A stretch of 32,181 bases of DNA from Giesbergeria sp. (GCA_017985015.1 JAGNYI010000034.1:1-32181), one strand, 5' to 3'; positions 16,459 to 25,356 are shown, numbered from the stretch's first letter. Translations and numbers: made by a program. Notes: generated from the sequence alone by a model not told the origin.

Positions 16459-16998
16459 ATGGCAGATTCCTTTTCCTACGAACAACTGATCGCTTCGGGC
16501 GAAGGCCGGCTTTTTTCGGCCGACAGCGGGCGACTGCCCCTGCCGCCGATGCTGATGTTCGACCGCATCACGCACATCGACAGCGACGGCGGTGCGCATG
16601 GGCTGGGCAGGATCCGGGCGGAACTCGATGTGCGCCCGGATCTTTGGTTTTTCGACTGCCATTTCCGGGGCGATCCGGTGATGCCCGGTTGCCTGGGCCT
16701 GGACGCCATGTGGCAGCTGATTGGTTTCTACCTGACGTGGCTGCAACTGCCGGGAAAAGGCCGTGCGCTGGGCGCGGGCGAGGTCAAGTTCACGGGCGAA
16801 GTGGGGCCCGACGTCAAACTGGTCACCTACGAAATCGACATCAAACGGGTCATCAAGCGCAAACTGGTGATGGCCATTGGCGACGCCCGTTTGCTGGCGG
16901 ATGGCCAGGAAATTTACGTGGCAAGCGACCTGCGTGTCGGCCTGTTCAAAAAGGACGATGCGCCTGCCGCTGCGAAAGTGACAGGAGAGACTCCATGA
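16459..16998 (+). CDS. fabA: 3-hydroxyacyl-[ACP] dehydratase/isomerase
   Basis: A 179-residue hot-dog-fold enzyme of the FabA type. It dehydrates 3-hydroxydecanoyl-ACP and isomerises trans-2- to cis-3-decenoyl-ACP, the branch point to unsaturated fatty acids. Catalytic His68 is in [15 protein letters not shown] and the acid Asp82 is in [11 protein letters not shown], matching His70 and Asp84 of E. coli. The GEVKFTGEV strand supports FabA rather than FabZ. The start is ATG 16459 ([10 protein letters not shown]). Its TGA stop overlaps the fabB ATG (ATGA), so the two are translated in step. A promoter is expected in the 160 bases after lnt; no clear regulator site was picked out. Confidence 0.96.
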   Translation: MADSFSYEQLIASGEGRLFSADSGRLPLPPMLMFDRITHIDSDGGAHGLGRIRAELDVRPDLWFFDCHFRGDPVMPGCLGLDAMWQLIGFYLTWLQLPGKGRALGAGEVKFTGEVGPDVKLVTYEIDIKRVIKRKLVMAIGDARLLADGQEIYVASDLRVGLFKKDDAPAAAKVTGETP

Positions 16999-18215
16999 AA
17001 CGCGTGGTGATCACGGGCACGGGCATCGTCTCGTGCATTGGCAACGACAACGCAGCTGTGACGGCTTCTTTGCGGGAGAGCCGCTCGGGCATCCGTGCCA
17101 TGCCGGAATTTGCCGAGATGGGCCTGCGCAGCCAAGTGGCGGGTGTGCCGCAGATTGATCTGGACACAGTCATCGACCGCAAACTACGCCGTTTCATGGG
17201 CGATGCTGCGGCCTACGCCTATGTTTCTCTCAAGGATGCCATTGCGCAGTCGGGGCTCACGCCCGCGCAGGTGTCGCATTCGCGCACTGGCCTCATCATG
17301 GGTTCGGGCGGTGGCTCGCCTGCCAACCAGATCGAGGCCGCAGACACCCTGCGCAGCAAAGGCATTCGCCGCGTTGGGCCTTACCAGGTGACGCGCTGCA
17401 TGGGCTCGACTGTGTCGGCCAATCTGTCGACGGCATTTGCCATCAAGGGCGTCAATTTCTCGATTACCTCGGCCTGCAGTACCTCTGCCCATTGCGTTGG
17501 CATGGCAGCGCAGCAGATCGCTTTTGGCTTGCAGGACGTGATGTTCGCAGGTGGCGGCGAGGAGCTCTCCTGGGGCTTGGCACTGCTGTTCGACGGCATG
17601 GGCGCCATGTCCAGCAAATTTAACGACACGCCCGAGAAGGCCTCGCGTCCTTATGACACCGACCGTGACGGCTTTGTGATTGCTGGCGGCGGCGGCGCGC
17701 TGGTGCTGGAAAGCCTGGAGCACGCCCAGGCGCGCGGCGCTCAGATCCTGGCCGAGATCGTGGGCTTTGGCCTGTCGTCCGACGGCGAAGACATGGTCGC
17801 CCCATCTGGCGAAGGCGCCATTGCGTGCATGCGCCAAGCGATCGCTAACGCGGGTGGCGGCCCTATTGATTATGTGAACATGCATGGCACCTCCACTCCC
17901 GTGGGTGACGTACCCGAGCTGCGGGCGCTGCGCGAAGTCTTTGGCGATGCAGTACCACCGTTTTCTTCGACCAAGTCGCTCACCGGCCACTCCCAAGGAG
18001 CGACGGGCGTGCAAGAAGCGATTTACTGCCTGTACATGCTGCAAGGCGGCTTTATCGCCGGTTCGGCCAACATCGAGAACCTGGACCCAGCCGCTGAAGG
18101 TATGCCGATCGTGCGCGTGTCGCGCGATGCGCCGCTCACCACCGTGTTGTCCAACAGTTTTGGCTTTGGCGGCACCAACGCCAGCCTGGTGCTACGGCGC
18201 TGGGACGGCGCCTGA
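16995..18215 (+). CDS. fabB: 3-oxoacyl-[ACP] synthase I
   Basis: A 406-residue condensing enzyme, the same length as E. coli FabB. It elongates cis-3-decenoyl-ACP and other acyl-ACPs with malonyl-ACP. The Cys-His-His triad is complete: Cys161 in [12 protein letters not shown], His297 in [11 protein letters not shown] and His332 in [10 protein letters not shown], and the C-terminal glycine loop is [15 protein letters not shown]. FabB, not FabF, is favoured by pairing with fabA, by the length and by the N-terminus [18 protein letters not shown]. The start at ATG 16995 is set by an AGGAGA site and the 4-base overlap with fabA. Confidence 0.96.
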   Translation: MKRVVITGTGIVSCIGNDNAAVTASLRESRSGIRAMPEFAEMGLRSQVAGVPQIDLDTVIDRKLRRFMGDAAAYAYVSLKDAIAQSGLTPAQVSHSRTGLIMGSGGGSPANQIEAADTLRSKGIRRVGPYQVTRCMGSTVSANLSTAFAIKGVNFSITSACSTSAHCVGMAAQQIAFGLQDVMFAGGGEELSWGLALLFDGMGAMSSKFNDTPEKASRPYDTDRDGFVIAGGGGALVLESLEHAQARGAQILAEIVGFGLSSDGEDMVAPSGEGAIACMRQAIANAGGGPIDYVNMHGTSTPVGDVPELRALREVFGDAVPPFSSTKSLTGHSQGATGVQEAIYCLYMLQGGFIAGSANIENLDPAAEGMPIVRVSRDAPLTTVLSNSFGFGGTNASLVLRRWDGA

Positions 18216-18328
18216 TCCGCGGGGCTGCTCCAGGCCCTGCGTAAAATCGTGTGCTTGCGCGCCGATCTGGCGTGCCAAGGGCCTGGCCCCATTTTTTCTC
18301 GCGCGGCCCGTGCCGCGCAGCACACCCC

Positions 18329-19249
18329 ATGTTGACCTTCCAGCAAATCATTCTCAAGCTCCAGTCGTACTGGGACGCGCAAGGCTGCGCGTTGTTGCAG
18401 CCCTACGACATGGAAGTGGGCGCGGGCACCTCGCACACCGCCACCTTCCTGCGCGCCATTGGCCCTGAGCCCTGGAAGGCGGCCTATGTGCAGCCTAGCC
18501 GCCGCCCCAAAGACGGTCGCTACGGCGAGAACCCCAACCGCCTGCAGCACTACTACCAGTACCAGGTGGTTTTGAAGCCCGCGCCGAGCAACATCCTTGA
18601 GCTGTACCTGGGCTCGCTTCAGGCACTGGGCTTTGATCTGAAGAAGAACGACATCCGCTTTGTCGAAGACGACTGGGAAAACCCCACGCTGGGCGCCTGG
18701 GGCTTGGGCTGGGAGGTCTGGCTCAACGGCATGGAGGTGACGCAGTTCACCTACTTCCAGCAGGTCGGCGGTATCGACTGCAAGCCCGCCACGGGCGAAA
18801 TCACCTATGGCCTGGAGCGCCTGGCCATGTACCTGCAGGGCGTGGACAACGTCTACAACCTGGTCTGGACCGAGGGCGCTGACGGCTCCAGGCTCACCTA
18901 CGGCGACGTCTACAAGCAAAACGAGGTGGAGCAGTCCACCTACAACTTCGAGCACAGCGACGCGGACTTCCTGTTCACCGCTTTCAACGCGCACGAAAAA
19001 CAGGCCAAGCACCTGATCGAGGTGCAGCTGGCCCTGCCGGCGTACGAGCAAGTGCTCAAGGCGGCGCACAGTTTCAACCTGCTGGATGCGCGCGGCGCCA
19101 TCAGCGTGACTGAGCGCGCGGCCTATATCGGCCGCATCCGCAACCTGGCGCGTGCCGTGGCACAAAGCTATTACGAGAGTCGCGAGCGCCTGGGCTTCCC
19201 CATGGCACCGCGCGAATGGGTCGCACAGATGGCCAAGAAGGCCGCCTAA
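18329..19249 (+). CDS. glyQ: Glycine-tRNA ligase, alpha subunit
   Basis: A 306-residue alpha subunit of the bacterial alpha2-beta2 glycyl-tRNA synthetase. It holds the class II catalytic core that makes glycyl-adenylate. Signatures: [20 protein letters not shown] at the N-terminus, [37 protein letters not shown] (motif 2 region), [20 protein letters not shown] and [17 protein letters not shown] (motif 3, with its arginine). The start is ATG 18329; earlier in-frame codons give an Arg/Pro-rich extension without family similarity. The 113-base gap after fabB contains TAAAAT near 18242, a possible -10 element. glyS follows after 15 bases. Confidence 0.97.
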   Translation: MLTFQQIILKLQSYWDAQGCALLQPYDMEVGAGTSHTATFLRAIGPEPWKAAYVQPSRRPKDGRYGENPNRLQHYYQYQVVLKPAPSNILELYLGSLQALGFDLKKNDIRFVEDDWENPTLGAWGLGWEVWLNGMEVTQFTYFQQVGGIDCKPATGEITYGLERLAMYLQGVDNVYNLVWTEGADGSRLTYGDVYKQNEVEQSTYNFEHSDADFLFTAFNAHEKQAKHLIEVQLALPAYEQVLKAAHSFNLLDARGAISVTERAAYIGRIRNLARAVAQSYYESRERLGFPMAPREWVAQMAKKAA

Positions 19250-19264
19250 GGGTGGAGCAAGAAC

Positions 19265-21421
19265 ATGACGATCCAAAACCTTCTCGTTGAACTGTTTGTA
19301 GAAGAGCTGCCTCCGAGAGCGCTCCAGAAGCTGGGAAATGCATTCGCTGAGGCCTTGTACAAGTCGCTTTCAGACCAAGGGTTGACTGAGCCGGGGCATG
19401 AGGACATCCCTCGTTCTATCTGGGTGCCTTTTGCATCACCGAGGCGTTTGGCAGTTTCGGTGAGCAATGTTCGTTCGACCGCACCACTACGCCGGGTAAG
19501 GATAAAACTCATGCCTGTTAGCGTGGGTTTGGATGCTGTGGGTAACGCTACTCCTGCACTTAAAAAGAAGCTGCTGGCCTTGGATTTAGATGAGCAGATC
19601 TTGTCAGAACTAACGCGTGAGCAGGACGGAAAAGCAGAAGTACTGTTTTATGAAAGCCTAGTAAGAGGGGCTCCGTTGGTTGAGGGCCTGCAAAAGGCGT
19701 TGGACGAAGCCATCACCAAGCTCCCCATCCCCAAGGTGATGACCTACCAACTGGAGACCGACTGCGAACTCCCCGGTTGGAGCAGCGTGCAGTTCGTACG
19801 CCCCGCCCACGGGCTGGTCGCGCTGCACGGCAGCGACGTGGTGCCAGTCAAGGCGCTGGGGCTTAAGGCGGGCAACCGCACGCAGGGCCACCGGTTTGAG
19901 GCCAAGATCTCCCCCGTAGTGCTCAAGGATGCGGACAGTTATGCCCAGCAACTGCGCGATGAAGGCGCCGTCATTGCCAGCTTCGCCGAGCGCCGCGCCG
20001 AGATCGCGCGCCAGCTGGCTGCTGCGGCCGCAAAAGTGGGCAACGGCGCCCATGCCATTGACGACGACGCCCTGCTCGACGAAGTGACCGCGCTGGTGGA
20101 GCGCCCCAATGTGCTGGTGTGCTCGTTCGAGCAGGAGTTTCTCGGTGTGCCGCAGGAATGCCTCATCCTCACGATGAAGGCCAACCAGAAGTACTTTCCG
20201 CTGCTGGACGCCGCCGGCAAGCTGACCCACCAGTTCCTGGTGGTCAGCAATATCACCCCGGATGACCCAAGCCTGGTGATTGGCGGCAACGAGCGCGTGG
20301 TGCGCCCGCGCCTGGCCGACGCCAAGTTCTTTTTTGATCAGGACCGAAAGAAAACGCTGGCCTCGCGTGTCGAAGGTCTGGGCAAGGTGGTCTATCACAA
20401 CAAGCTCGGCACGCAGGGCGAGCGCGTAGAGCGCGTTCGGTCAATAGCCAAAGCCATTGCGCAGCAATTGGGCGACAGCGCCCTGGTCCACCAGGCCGAC
20501 CAGGCCGCATTGCTGGCCAAGACCGATCTCGTGACCGACATGGTCGGCGAGTTCCCCGAGCTGCAAGGCACCATGGGCCGCTACTACGCGCTCAACGATG
20601 GACTGCCCGAGGCCGTGGCCGACGCCATTGAAGACCACTACAAGCCACGCTTTGCCGGCGACACGCTGCCGCGGAGCACTGTGGGTGTGGCCGTGGCGCT
20701 GGCCGACAAGCTGGAAACCCTGGTGGGCATGTTCGGCATTGGCAACCTGCCGACAGGGGACCGCGACCCGTTTGCGCTGCGGCGCCATGCACTGGGTCTG
20801 ATCCGCATGCTGGTGGAAAAGCAACTGCCGCTGAACGTAATTGACCTTATAGCAGCTGCTGATAGAGCGTTTGGAGAGAAATTGCCTGAAGACAACCAGA
20901 GCAGTCTGATTGCTTTGCACGCGTTTCTTCGGGATCGGCTCAGCGGCTATTTGCGTGAGAGTGGTGCGGGTGTTCAAGAGGCGGGAGCGGTTATCGACTC
21001 AAACCTCGCCTGGAAAGACATGCCGAAAGCGCTCGCTGCAGTCCGCGCCTTTGCCGCACTGCCAGAAAGCCCCGCCTTAGCGGCGGCCAACAAACGTGTG
21101 GGCAACATCCTCAAGAAGGCCGAGGCCGAAGGGCCGGTCGACCCGCACGTCAACCCCGAGCTGCTGCAGGAGCGGGCGGAGCAGGACTTGTACGCGGCGC
21201 TGCAGCGCTACGTTCCTGAAGCCAATGCCCAGTTCGAAGCGGGCGATTTCACGGCGTCGCTGCAAACCCTGGCCGTGCTGCGCGCGCCGGTGGACGCCTT
21301 CTTTGACGACGTGATGGTCAACGCAGAGCAGATGGACCTGCGGCTGAACCGCCAGGGGCTGCTCAAAAGCCTGCATCTGGCGATGAACCGCGTCGCCGAT
21401 CTCTCGCGTCTGGCGGTGTGA
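19265..21421 (+). CDS. glyS: Glycine-tRNA ligase, beta subunit (mosaic base composition)
   Basis: A 718-residue beta subunit that binds tRNA-Gly and completes the alpha2-beta2 enzyme with GlyQ. Family landmarks: LLVELFVEELPPRAL at the N-terminus, FASPRRLAV, LPIPKVMTYQ, FVRPAHGLVALHG, GHRFEA, VLVCSFEQEFLGVPQECLILTMKANQKYFPL, the HD-like FPELQGTMGRYYAL and a DALR anticodon-type domain at the C-terminus (LAVLRAPVDAFFDDVMVNAE). The frame is intact and about 30 residues longer than E. coli GlyS. Two stretches, 19261-19680 (about 51% GC by hand count) and 20821-20940 (about 50%), contrast with about 69% at 19741-19860 and use A/T-ending codons. This suggests replacement by recombination from a lower-GC donor. 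Confidence 0.95.
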   Translation: MTIQNLLVELFVEELPPRALQKLGNAFAEALYKSLSDQGLTEPGHEDIPRSIWVPFASPRRLAVSVSNVRSTAPLRRVRIKLMPVSVGLDAVGNATPALKKKLLALDLDEQILSELTREQDGKAEVLFYESLVRGAPLVEGLQKALDEAITKLPIPKVMTYQLETDCELPGWSSVQFVRPAHGLVALHGSDVVPVKALGLKAGNRTQGHRFEAKISPVVLKDADSYAQQLRDEGAVIASFAERRAEIARQLAAAAAKVGNGAHAIDDDALLDEVTALVERPNVLVCSFEQEFLGVPQECLILTMKANQKYFPLLDAAGKLTHQFLVVSNITPDDPSLVIGGNERVVRPRLADAKFFFDQDRKKTLASRVEGLGKVVYHNKLGTQGERVERVRSIAKAIAQQLGDSALVHQADQAALLAKTDLVTDMVGEFPELQGTMGRYYALNDGLPEAVADAIEDHYKPRFAGDTLPRSTVGVAVALADKLETLVGMFGIGNLPTGDRDPFALRRHALGLIRMLVEKQLPLNVIDLIAAADRAFGEKLPEDNQSSLIALHAFLRDRLSGYLRESGAGVQEAGAVIDSNLAWKDMPKALAAVRAFAALPESPALAAANKRVGNILKKAEAEGPVDPHVNPELLQERAEQDLYAALQRYVPEANAQFEAGDFTASLQTLAVLRAPVDAFFDDVMVNAEQMDLRLNRQGLLKSLHLAMNRVADLSRLAV

Positions 21422-22038
21422 GCCGCGGCGGCGCGCCCCAGGAAGCCGCCAGCCGCAGGCGCCGGGCGGCGCTCGCTCTGGGGTTTGGTCCGCCCATCTT
21501 TCTTGCGTCCGTTCGGGCGTGGCTTGAATGGCAGGACGGCCGGCACCCGCCGACGCCAGCGTTTTCCCTGGCGCCCCTGCCGGTTTCCGATTCTGTCGGC
21601 GCTCTGTTTCTGCCCTGGCTGCTTGCCATTTTGGCGCTGGTGCTCATGGCGGGTGGGTTGTGGTGGTGGTGGCGGCGCGGCGGCGCGCGCGCCGTGCAGT
21701 GCCTGCTGCTGGCCCTGTGGGCGTTGCTGTGGGTGGGTGGGTCCGGCGCGCTTTGGGTCTCCCACGCCAACACCGCGCAGCTTGCCCCGCTGCCGGCAGA
21801 GCAGGCGCGCGTGCTGGGCCTGCGCCCGCGCCCGCCCACGTTGCGCGAGGTGGGTGGCAGCGAGGTGGTGTTGGCGGTTGCGGGTTTGGCTGGGCCGCAG
21901 CGCGTGCGCATCAACGACGACCGCGTGGCGCTCTGGCAGCCCGGCCAGCGCCTGAGCGCAGAGTTCGCGCAGGGGCGGTTCTACGGCCTCTACCTCACCG
22001 GCTGGGAGATCCAAGGGTCGGCATCGGTCCTGCAATAG
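21418..22038 (+). CDS. Hypothetical membrane protein between glyS and gmhB
   Basis: A 206-residue protein of unknown function. Two or three hydrophobic segments are visible: about residues 20-34 (weak), 60-80 (SVGALFLPWLLAILALVLMA, followed by GGLWWWWRRGG) and 92-112 (LLLALWALLWVGGSGALWVS). A soluble C-terminal part of about 90 residues contains LREVGGSEVVLAVAGLAG and GRFYGLYLTGWEI, possibly a small beta domain. The GTG start at 21418 overlaps the glyS stop (GTGA), which suggests translational coupling. Codon use is GC-rich, as in its neighbours, so it is probably a real gene. I do not recognise a family; a positional role with lipopolysaccharide or envelope genes is only a guess. Confidence 0.7.
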   Translation: MSRGGAPQEAASRRRRAALALGFGPPIFLASVRAWLEWQDGRHPPTPAFSLAPLPVSDSVGALFLPWLLAILALVLMAGGLWWWWRRGGARAVQCLLLALWALLWVGGSGALWVSHANTAQLAPLPAEQARVLGLRPRPPTLREVGGSEVVLAVAGLAGPQRVRINDDRVALWQPGQRLSAEFAQGRFYGLYLTGWEIQGSASVLQ

Positions 22039-22053
22039 CCGGATAATCTCTCC

Positions 22054-22647
22054 ATGAAACTCGTGATTCTTGAGCGCGATGGCACCCTCAACGCGCTGGC
22101 GGAGGGCGAAGAGTTCGTCGCTTCGCCCGACGACTGGCATGCCCTGCCGGGCGCGCTGGAAGCGGTGGCGCGCATCAATCGCCAGGGCTGGCATGCGGTG
22201 GTGGCCACCAACCAGCCTGGCCTGGGGCGGGGTTTGTTCGATGTGGCTGCACTCAATGCCATTCACGCCAAGATGCACCGCCTGCTGTCGGCCGCCGGGG
22301 GGCGCATCGATGCGGTGTTCTATTGCCCGCATGCCCCCGATGAGCATTGCCTGTGCCGCAAACCGGCGCCGGGGCTGCTGGAGCAAATTTGCGATCGCTA
22401 CGGCGTGGCTGCGGCCGATGTGCAGGTGGTGGGCAGCGGCGCCGCACATCTGCAAGCGGGCGCGGCCATCGGGGCGCAATTGCACTGGCTGCGCTCGCTT
22501 TCCTTGCCGCAGCCCTTGCCCGACACGCCCCTGCCTGGCGGACTGCCGCCGCAGACACAAGTGCACCAGGACCTCTCGGCCTTTGCTGACTACCTGGGGC
22601 GCGACGAAGCGATGGCCAGCGAGCAGGCGGTTCTGGTGGCGTCCTGA
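22054..22647 (+). CDS. gmhB: GmhB-like HAD-IIIA protein with altered active site
   Basis: A 197-residue HAD-superfamily protein most like D-glycero-beta-D-manno-heptose-1,7-bisphosphate 7-phosphatase, which makes the LPS heptose precursor. Retained: the overall fold order, VVATNQPGLGRG (motif II), and the zinc loop CPHAPDEHCLCRKPAPG with Cys91, His93, Cys99, Cys101 and the lysine of CRKP. Changed: the nucleophile position of the LDRDGT motif is Glu7 (LERDGT), and the magnesium-binding VGDxxxD motif reads VGSGAAH, so both aspartates are lost (Ser128, His132). By comparison with E. coli GmhB (Asp11, Asp13, Asp136), only the second aspartate (Asp9) remains. The phosphatase may be inactive or altered. 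The start is ATG 22054, 15 bases after the preceding stop. Confidence 0.88.
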   Translation: MKLVILERDGTLNALAEGEEFVASPDDWHALPGALEAVARINRQGWHAVVATNQPGLGRGLFDVAALNAIHAKMHRLLSAAGGRIDAVFYCPHAPDEHCLCRKPAPGLLEQICDRYGVAAADVQVVGSGAAHLQAGAAIGAQLHWLRSLSLPQPLPDTPLPGGLPPQTQVHQDLSAFADYLGRDEAMASEQAVLVAS

Positions 22648-22662
22648 GGCGGGCAGGCGGGC

Positions 22663-23607
22663 ATGCAGGCACTGCTTCAACTGGCGCTGGATTTCTTCGG
22701 GCCCACTGCGGATCCGGTTTCGGCGCCGCCTAGCGAAAATTTAGAGTCAAATAGGCCTCTAGCGCTTATTCCATCTACGTTAACAGCTCCTAAATCAGGA
22801 GTGAATAAACCCACGGGCGTTCTGCAGGCGCCCCCTGCCGCACTCTTTGCTCCAGCGGTTTTCCGCCATCCCCATGCGAAGCGCGAGCTGCGTCTGGGCG
22901 ATGCCGTCGTGGGCTACGCGCTGGTGCGTGCGCGCCGCCGCAGCATCGGCTTTACCGTGGGGGCAGAGGGGCTGTCCGTGCGCGCGCCGCAGGCGGTCAC
23001 GCTGGCCGCGATCGACGCTGCGCTGCAGGCCAAGGCCGGCTGGATTGTGCGCAAGCTGGGTGAAACGCGCGAGCGCGGCCGGCGCCAGCAGCACGCGCAG
23101 ATCGTCTGGTGCGACGGTGTGCAGCTGCCCTATCTTGGGCAACGGCTCGGCGTGCGGCTCGACACGGCGGAGCCGGTGGCGGGACGGCTGGTGGCCCTGC
23201 CGGACGCGCTGCCGACGCTGCACCTGGGTTTGCCGGCCAGTGCCACACCGCAGCAGATGCGCGACGCCGTGCAGGCCTGGCTGGGCCGCAGCGCGCGCGC
23301 GCATTTCACCCAGCGGCTGGAGCATTTCGCGCCGTCCATGGGCGTGCGCTGGCAGCACCTGGCGCTCACCAATGCCCGCACGCGCTGGGGCAGCGCGCGC
23401 AGCGACGGATCGATCCGCCTCAACTGGCGCCTGATGCACTTTGCGCCCGAAGTGCTCGACTATGTGGTGGTGCACGAACTGGCCCACCTGCGCGTGATGG
23501 ATCACAGCCCGCGCTTCTGGGCCGAGGTGGCTGCGGTGCTGCCCGATTACGCGCAGTTGCGCCGGCGCCTGCGCGAAGAAACCGCGCCAAGTTGGGAAGA
23601 CCGCTGA
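22663..23607 (+). CDS. YgjP-like (DUF45) metal-dependent hydrolase / M48-type peptidase with repeat-derived insert
   Basis: A 314-residue protein. The C-terminal zinc motif HELAHLRVMDHSPRFW (His271, Glu272, His275, and a distal His in DHSPRFW) and TRWGSARSDGSIRLNWRLM are hallmarks of the YgjP/SprT-like family, some members of which are annotated as UTP pyrophosphatases. The body starts at about residue 65 (FRHPHAKRELRLGDAVVGY). Residues 25-48 (NLESNRPLALIPSTLTAPKS and flanks) are encoded by palindromic repeat copy C, read in frame without a stop. The start at ATG 22663, 15 bases after the gmhB stop, fits operon spacing. GTG 22801, at the right edge of the repeat, is an alternative start that would exclude it, but its Shine-Dalgarno-like AGGA is too close. 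Confidence 0.85.
   Translation: MQALLQLALDFFGPTADPVSAPPSENLESNRPLALIPSTLTAPKSGVNKPTGVLQAPPAALFAPAVFRHPHAKRELRLGDAVVGYALVRARRRSIGFTVGAEGLSVRAPQAVTLAAIDAALQAKAGWIVRKLGETRERGRRQQHAQIVWCDGVQLPYLGQRLGVRLDTAEPVAGRLVALPDALPTLHLGLPASATPQQMRDAVQAWLGRSARAHFTQRLEHFAPSMGVRWQHLALTNARTRWGSARSDGSIRLNWRLMHFAPEVLDYVVVHELAHLRVMDHSPRFWAEVAAVLPDYAQLRRRLREETAPSWEDR
22736..22802 (+). repeat. Palindromic interspersed repeat, copy C (inside a coding frame)
   Basis: Core GGCCTCTAGCGCTTAT at 22754-22769, with the AAAATTTAGAG left flank and CAGGAGT right flank shared with copy B. It is AT-rich against GC-rich flanking codons. It lies between codons for DPVSAPP and TGVLQAPP of the YgjP-like gene and stays open in that frame. 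Confidence 0.85.
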
Positions 23608-23608
23608 G

Positions 23609-23641
23609 CGCCTGAGTCTCTGCGCCGCCGAGGCTCAGGCG
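23609..23641. terminator. Inverted repeat between convergent genes (possible bidirectional terminator)
   Basis: CGCCTGAG (23609-23616) and CTCAGGCG (23634-23641) form an 8-bp perfect stem with a 17-base loop, placed exactly between the convergent ends of the YgjP-like gene and the histidine phosphatase. There is no U-run, and the right arm overlaps the phosphatase stop region, so it is a weak candidate. Confidence 0.35.
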
Positions 23642-24306
23642 TGGGTCAGCCAGTCCGCGTGCTCGATGTCGTTGAGGTGCGGCAGCGTGTTGAAGGTCTG
23701 CAGCATCAGGCGCTTGGGCGAAATGCTCATTTCGCTCACCGCGCTGTTGCGAATGCGCATGTTGAGCGCAATGGTGACTTCGGGCGCGGTGCCCAGCACC
23801 TCGCCGACGGCGGCTGAAATGGGCCCGCCGCTGGACACCAGCAGCACCTTGCGGCCGGCATGGGTGTGGCGAATCTCGTCCAGCGCGCCATGCACGCCCG
23901 CAGCAAATTCGTCCCAGCTGGACATGCCCACCGGGCTGATCACGCCCGCCATCCATTGCGCCAGCGCATCGCACAACAGGCGGAAGTGGTGCCGGTAGCC
24001 CTCGGGCGTGTCGGGGCGCTCCAGCGGTTCGGGGTGAATGGCGCGGATCAGCGCCAGGCTGTCGTATTCGTTCAGGCCCGGCGTTCGGGTGGCCTGTGGC
24101 GCGCCGCCCAGACCTTGCACGATGCCCGCCAGCGTTTCGTCGTGCCGGCGCAGCGTTCCGCTGTAGACGGCGTCAAACGCCATGCCGCGCGCGCGCCAGA
24201 ACTCACCCAGTCGCAGCGCCTGCCGGTGGCCCATGGGGCTGAGCTGGTCGTAATTGTCAGCGCCAAACGAGGCCTGGCCGTGGCGCACGAGGTAGAGGGT
24301 TCCCAT
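23635..24306 (-). CDS. Histidine phosphatase family protein
   Basis: A 223-residue phosphoglycerate-mutase-like protein. The catalytic motif is at the very N-terminus, MGTLYLVRHGQASFGADNYD, with phospho-accepting His9. The second conserved region is VYSGTLRRHDETLAGIV, and the C-terminal VLLVSSGGPISA replaces the more usual GH(G/E) second histidine, so the second catalytic His is not in its standard place. A single-domain phosphatase on a small phosphorylated substrate is likely; the substrate is unknown. The start is ATG 24306; a longer frame to 24381 adds residues without similarity. It follows the threonine/serine dehydratase after 78 bases on the same strand. Confidence 0.88.
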   Translation of the reverse strand: MGTLYLVRHGQASFGADNYDQLSPMGHRQALRLGEFWRARGMAFDAVYSGTLRRHDETLAGIVQGLGGAPQATRTPGLNEYDSLALIRAIHPEPLERPDTPEGYRHHFRLLCDALAQWMAGVISPVGMSSWDEFAAGVHGALDEIRHTHAGRKVLLVSSGGPISAAVGEVLGTAPEVTIALNMRIRNSAVSEMSISPKRLMLQTFNTLPHLNDIEHADWLTHA

Positions 24307-24384
24307 GCGCCCAGTGGGCCAGAACTGGACGCGCCCGTTTGTCGCGCGGGTGACGGCGCCGCGGCCGCTGGCCCCGTGCACGCC

Positions 24385-25350
24385 TCAGGCTGCGGTCAGC
24401 ACGCCAGCGAAGACGTCGGCGTCCACATTGCCTCCAGTGAGCGCCAGGCCCACCACCTGTCCGGCCAGAGCGTCGCGCTCCTGCAGGGCCGCCGCCAGCG
24501 CAGCCGCGCCAGCGCCTTCGGCCACGTTGTGCGTGTCGGTAAAAAGCGCGTGCATGGCGGCGCCCACCTCACCGTCGCTGACCTGCACGATGTGGTCGAT
24601 GTGTGGCGCAATGAGGGCCAGCGCCTGGGCGTCGGCCACCCGGCAGGCCATGCCGTCGGCCAGCTGGGTGGTGACGGGCGCCTCCACCACGCGGCCAGCG
24701 GCCACCGAGTCGGCATAGGTGGTGGCGTGGCTGCTCACCACGCCCACGATGCGCACTCCATGGCCCAGAGCAAGTTTTGCGGCAATGGCCGAGCAGGCAC
24801 CCGAGCCCTGGCCGATGGGAACGTAGACGACATCGAGTTGCGGCACGGCGCGCAAAAATTCCCACCAATAGGTGCTGACGCCGCGCAGCAGATCAAAGTG
24901 AAAGCTGGGCACCATGTGCGCGCCGCGCTCGCCGGCCAGCTGCATGGCGTACTCGCGCGCCTCCTGAAAGTCGCTGCCGCATTCCACCAGCGTGACCCCC
25001 AGGGCGCGCATGGCGGCATTCTTTTCGAGCGAATTTCCCTGAGGCACGACGATGGTGCAGGCCACGCCGTTCTTGCGCGCGGCCCAGCCCATGCTTTGGC
25101 CATGGTTGCCGCGCGTCGCGCTGATCACTTCGCGCGGCAACTCGCCGCGCTGCGCCAACTGGTCAAAGTACGTCAGGCCCCCACGAATCTTGAAAGCGCC
25201 CACCGGCGTGTGGTTTTCGTGCTTGACCCAGCACGCCGCGCCCAGGCGCTCGCTGAGCAGGGGCCAGTGGTACTGCGGCGTGGCCGGAAACTCCTCGTAG
25301 ATGAGCCTGGCGGCAGTTTCAATGTCGGAAAGCGTGGGGAGAGAAGACAT
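24385..25350 (-). CDS. PLP-dependent threonine/serine dehydratase-like protein
   Basis: A 321-residue fold-type II PLP enzyme. Lys54 in TPVGAFKIRGG binds PLP, SATRGNHGQSMGWAARKNG is the substrate/PLP loop, PIGQGSGACSAIAAKL is the phosphate-binding glycine loop, and ALTGGNVD is near the C-terminus. It lacks the C-terminal ACT-like regulatory domain of biosynthetic IlvA, so a catabolic threonine or serine dehydratase, or a threo-3-hydroxyaspartate ammonia-lyase, is more likely. The start is ATG 25350 (MSSLPTLSDIETAA). An in-frame extension to 25497 runs through the MITE-like element and is rejected. The element directly upstream may have displaced or supplied promoter sequence. Confidence 0.9.
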   Translation of the reverse strand: MSSLPTLSDIETAARLIYEEFPATPQYHWPLLSERLGAACWVKHENHTPVGAFKIRGGLTYFDQLAQRGELPREVISATRGNHGQSMGWAARKNGVACTIVVPQGNSLEKNAAMRALGVTLVECGSDFQEAREYAMQLAGERGAHMVPSFHFDLLRGVSTYWWEFLRAVPQLDVVYVPIGQGSGACSAIAAKLALGHGVRIVGVVSSHATTYADSVAAGRVVEAPVTTQLADGMACRVADAQALALIAPHIDHIVQVSDGEVGAAMHALFTDTHNVAEGAGAAALAAALQERDALAGQVVGLALTGGNVDADVFAGVLTAA

Positions 25351-25356
25351 AGTTTT

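Noticed and set aside
20838-20880. A possible palindromic repeat remnant in glyS (atagcagctgctgatagagcg)
   Set aside because: Only short, scattered matches to the repeat exist. The segment lies in the low-GC mosaic block and encodes plausible GlyS sequence.
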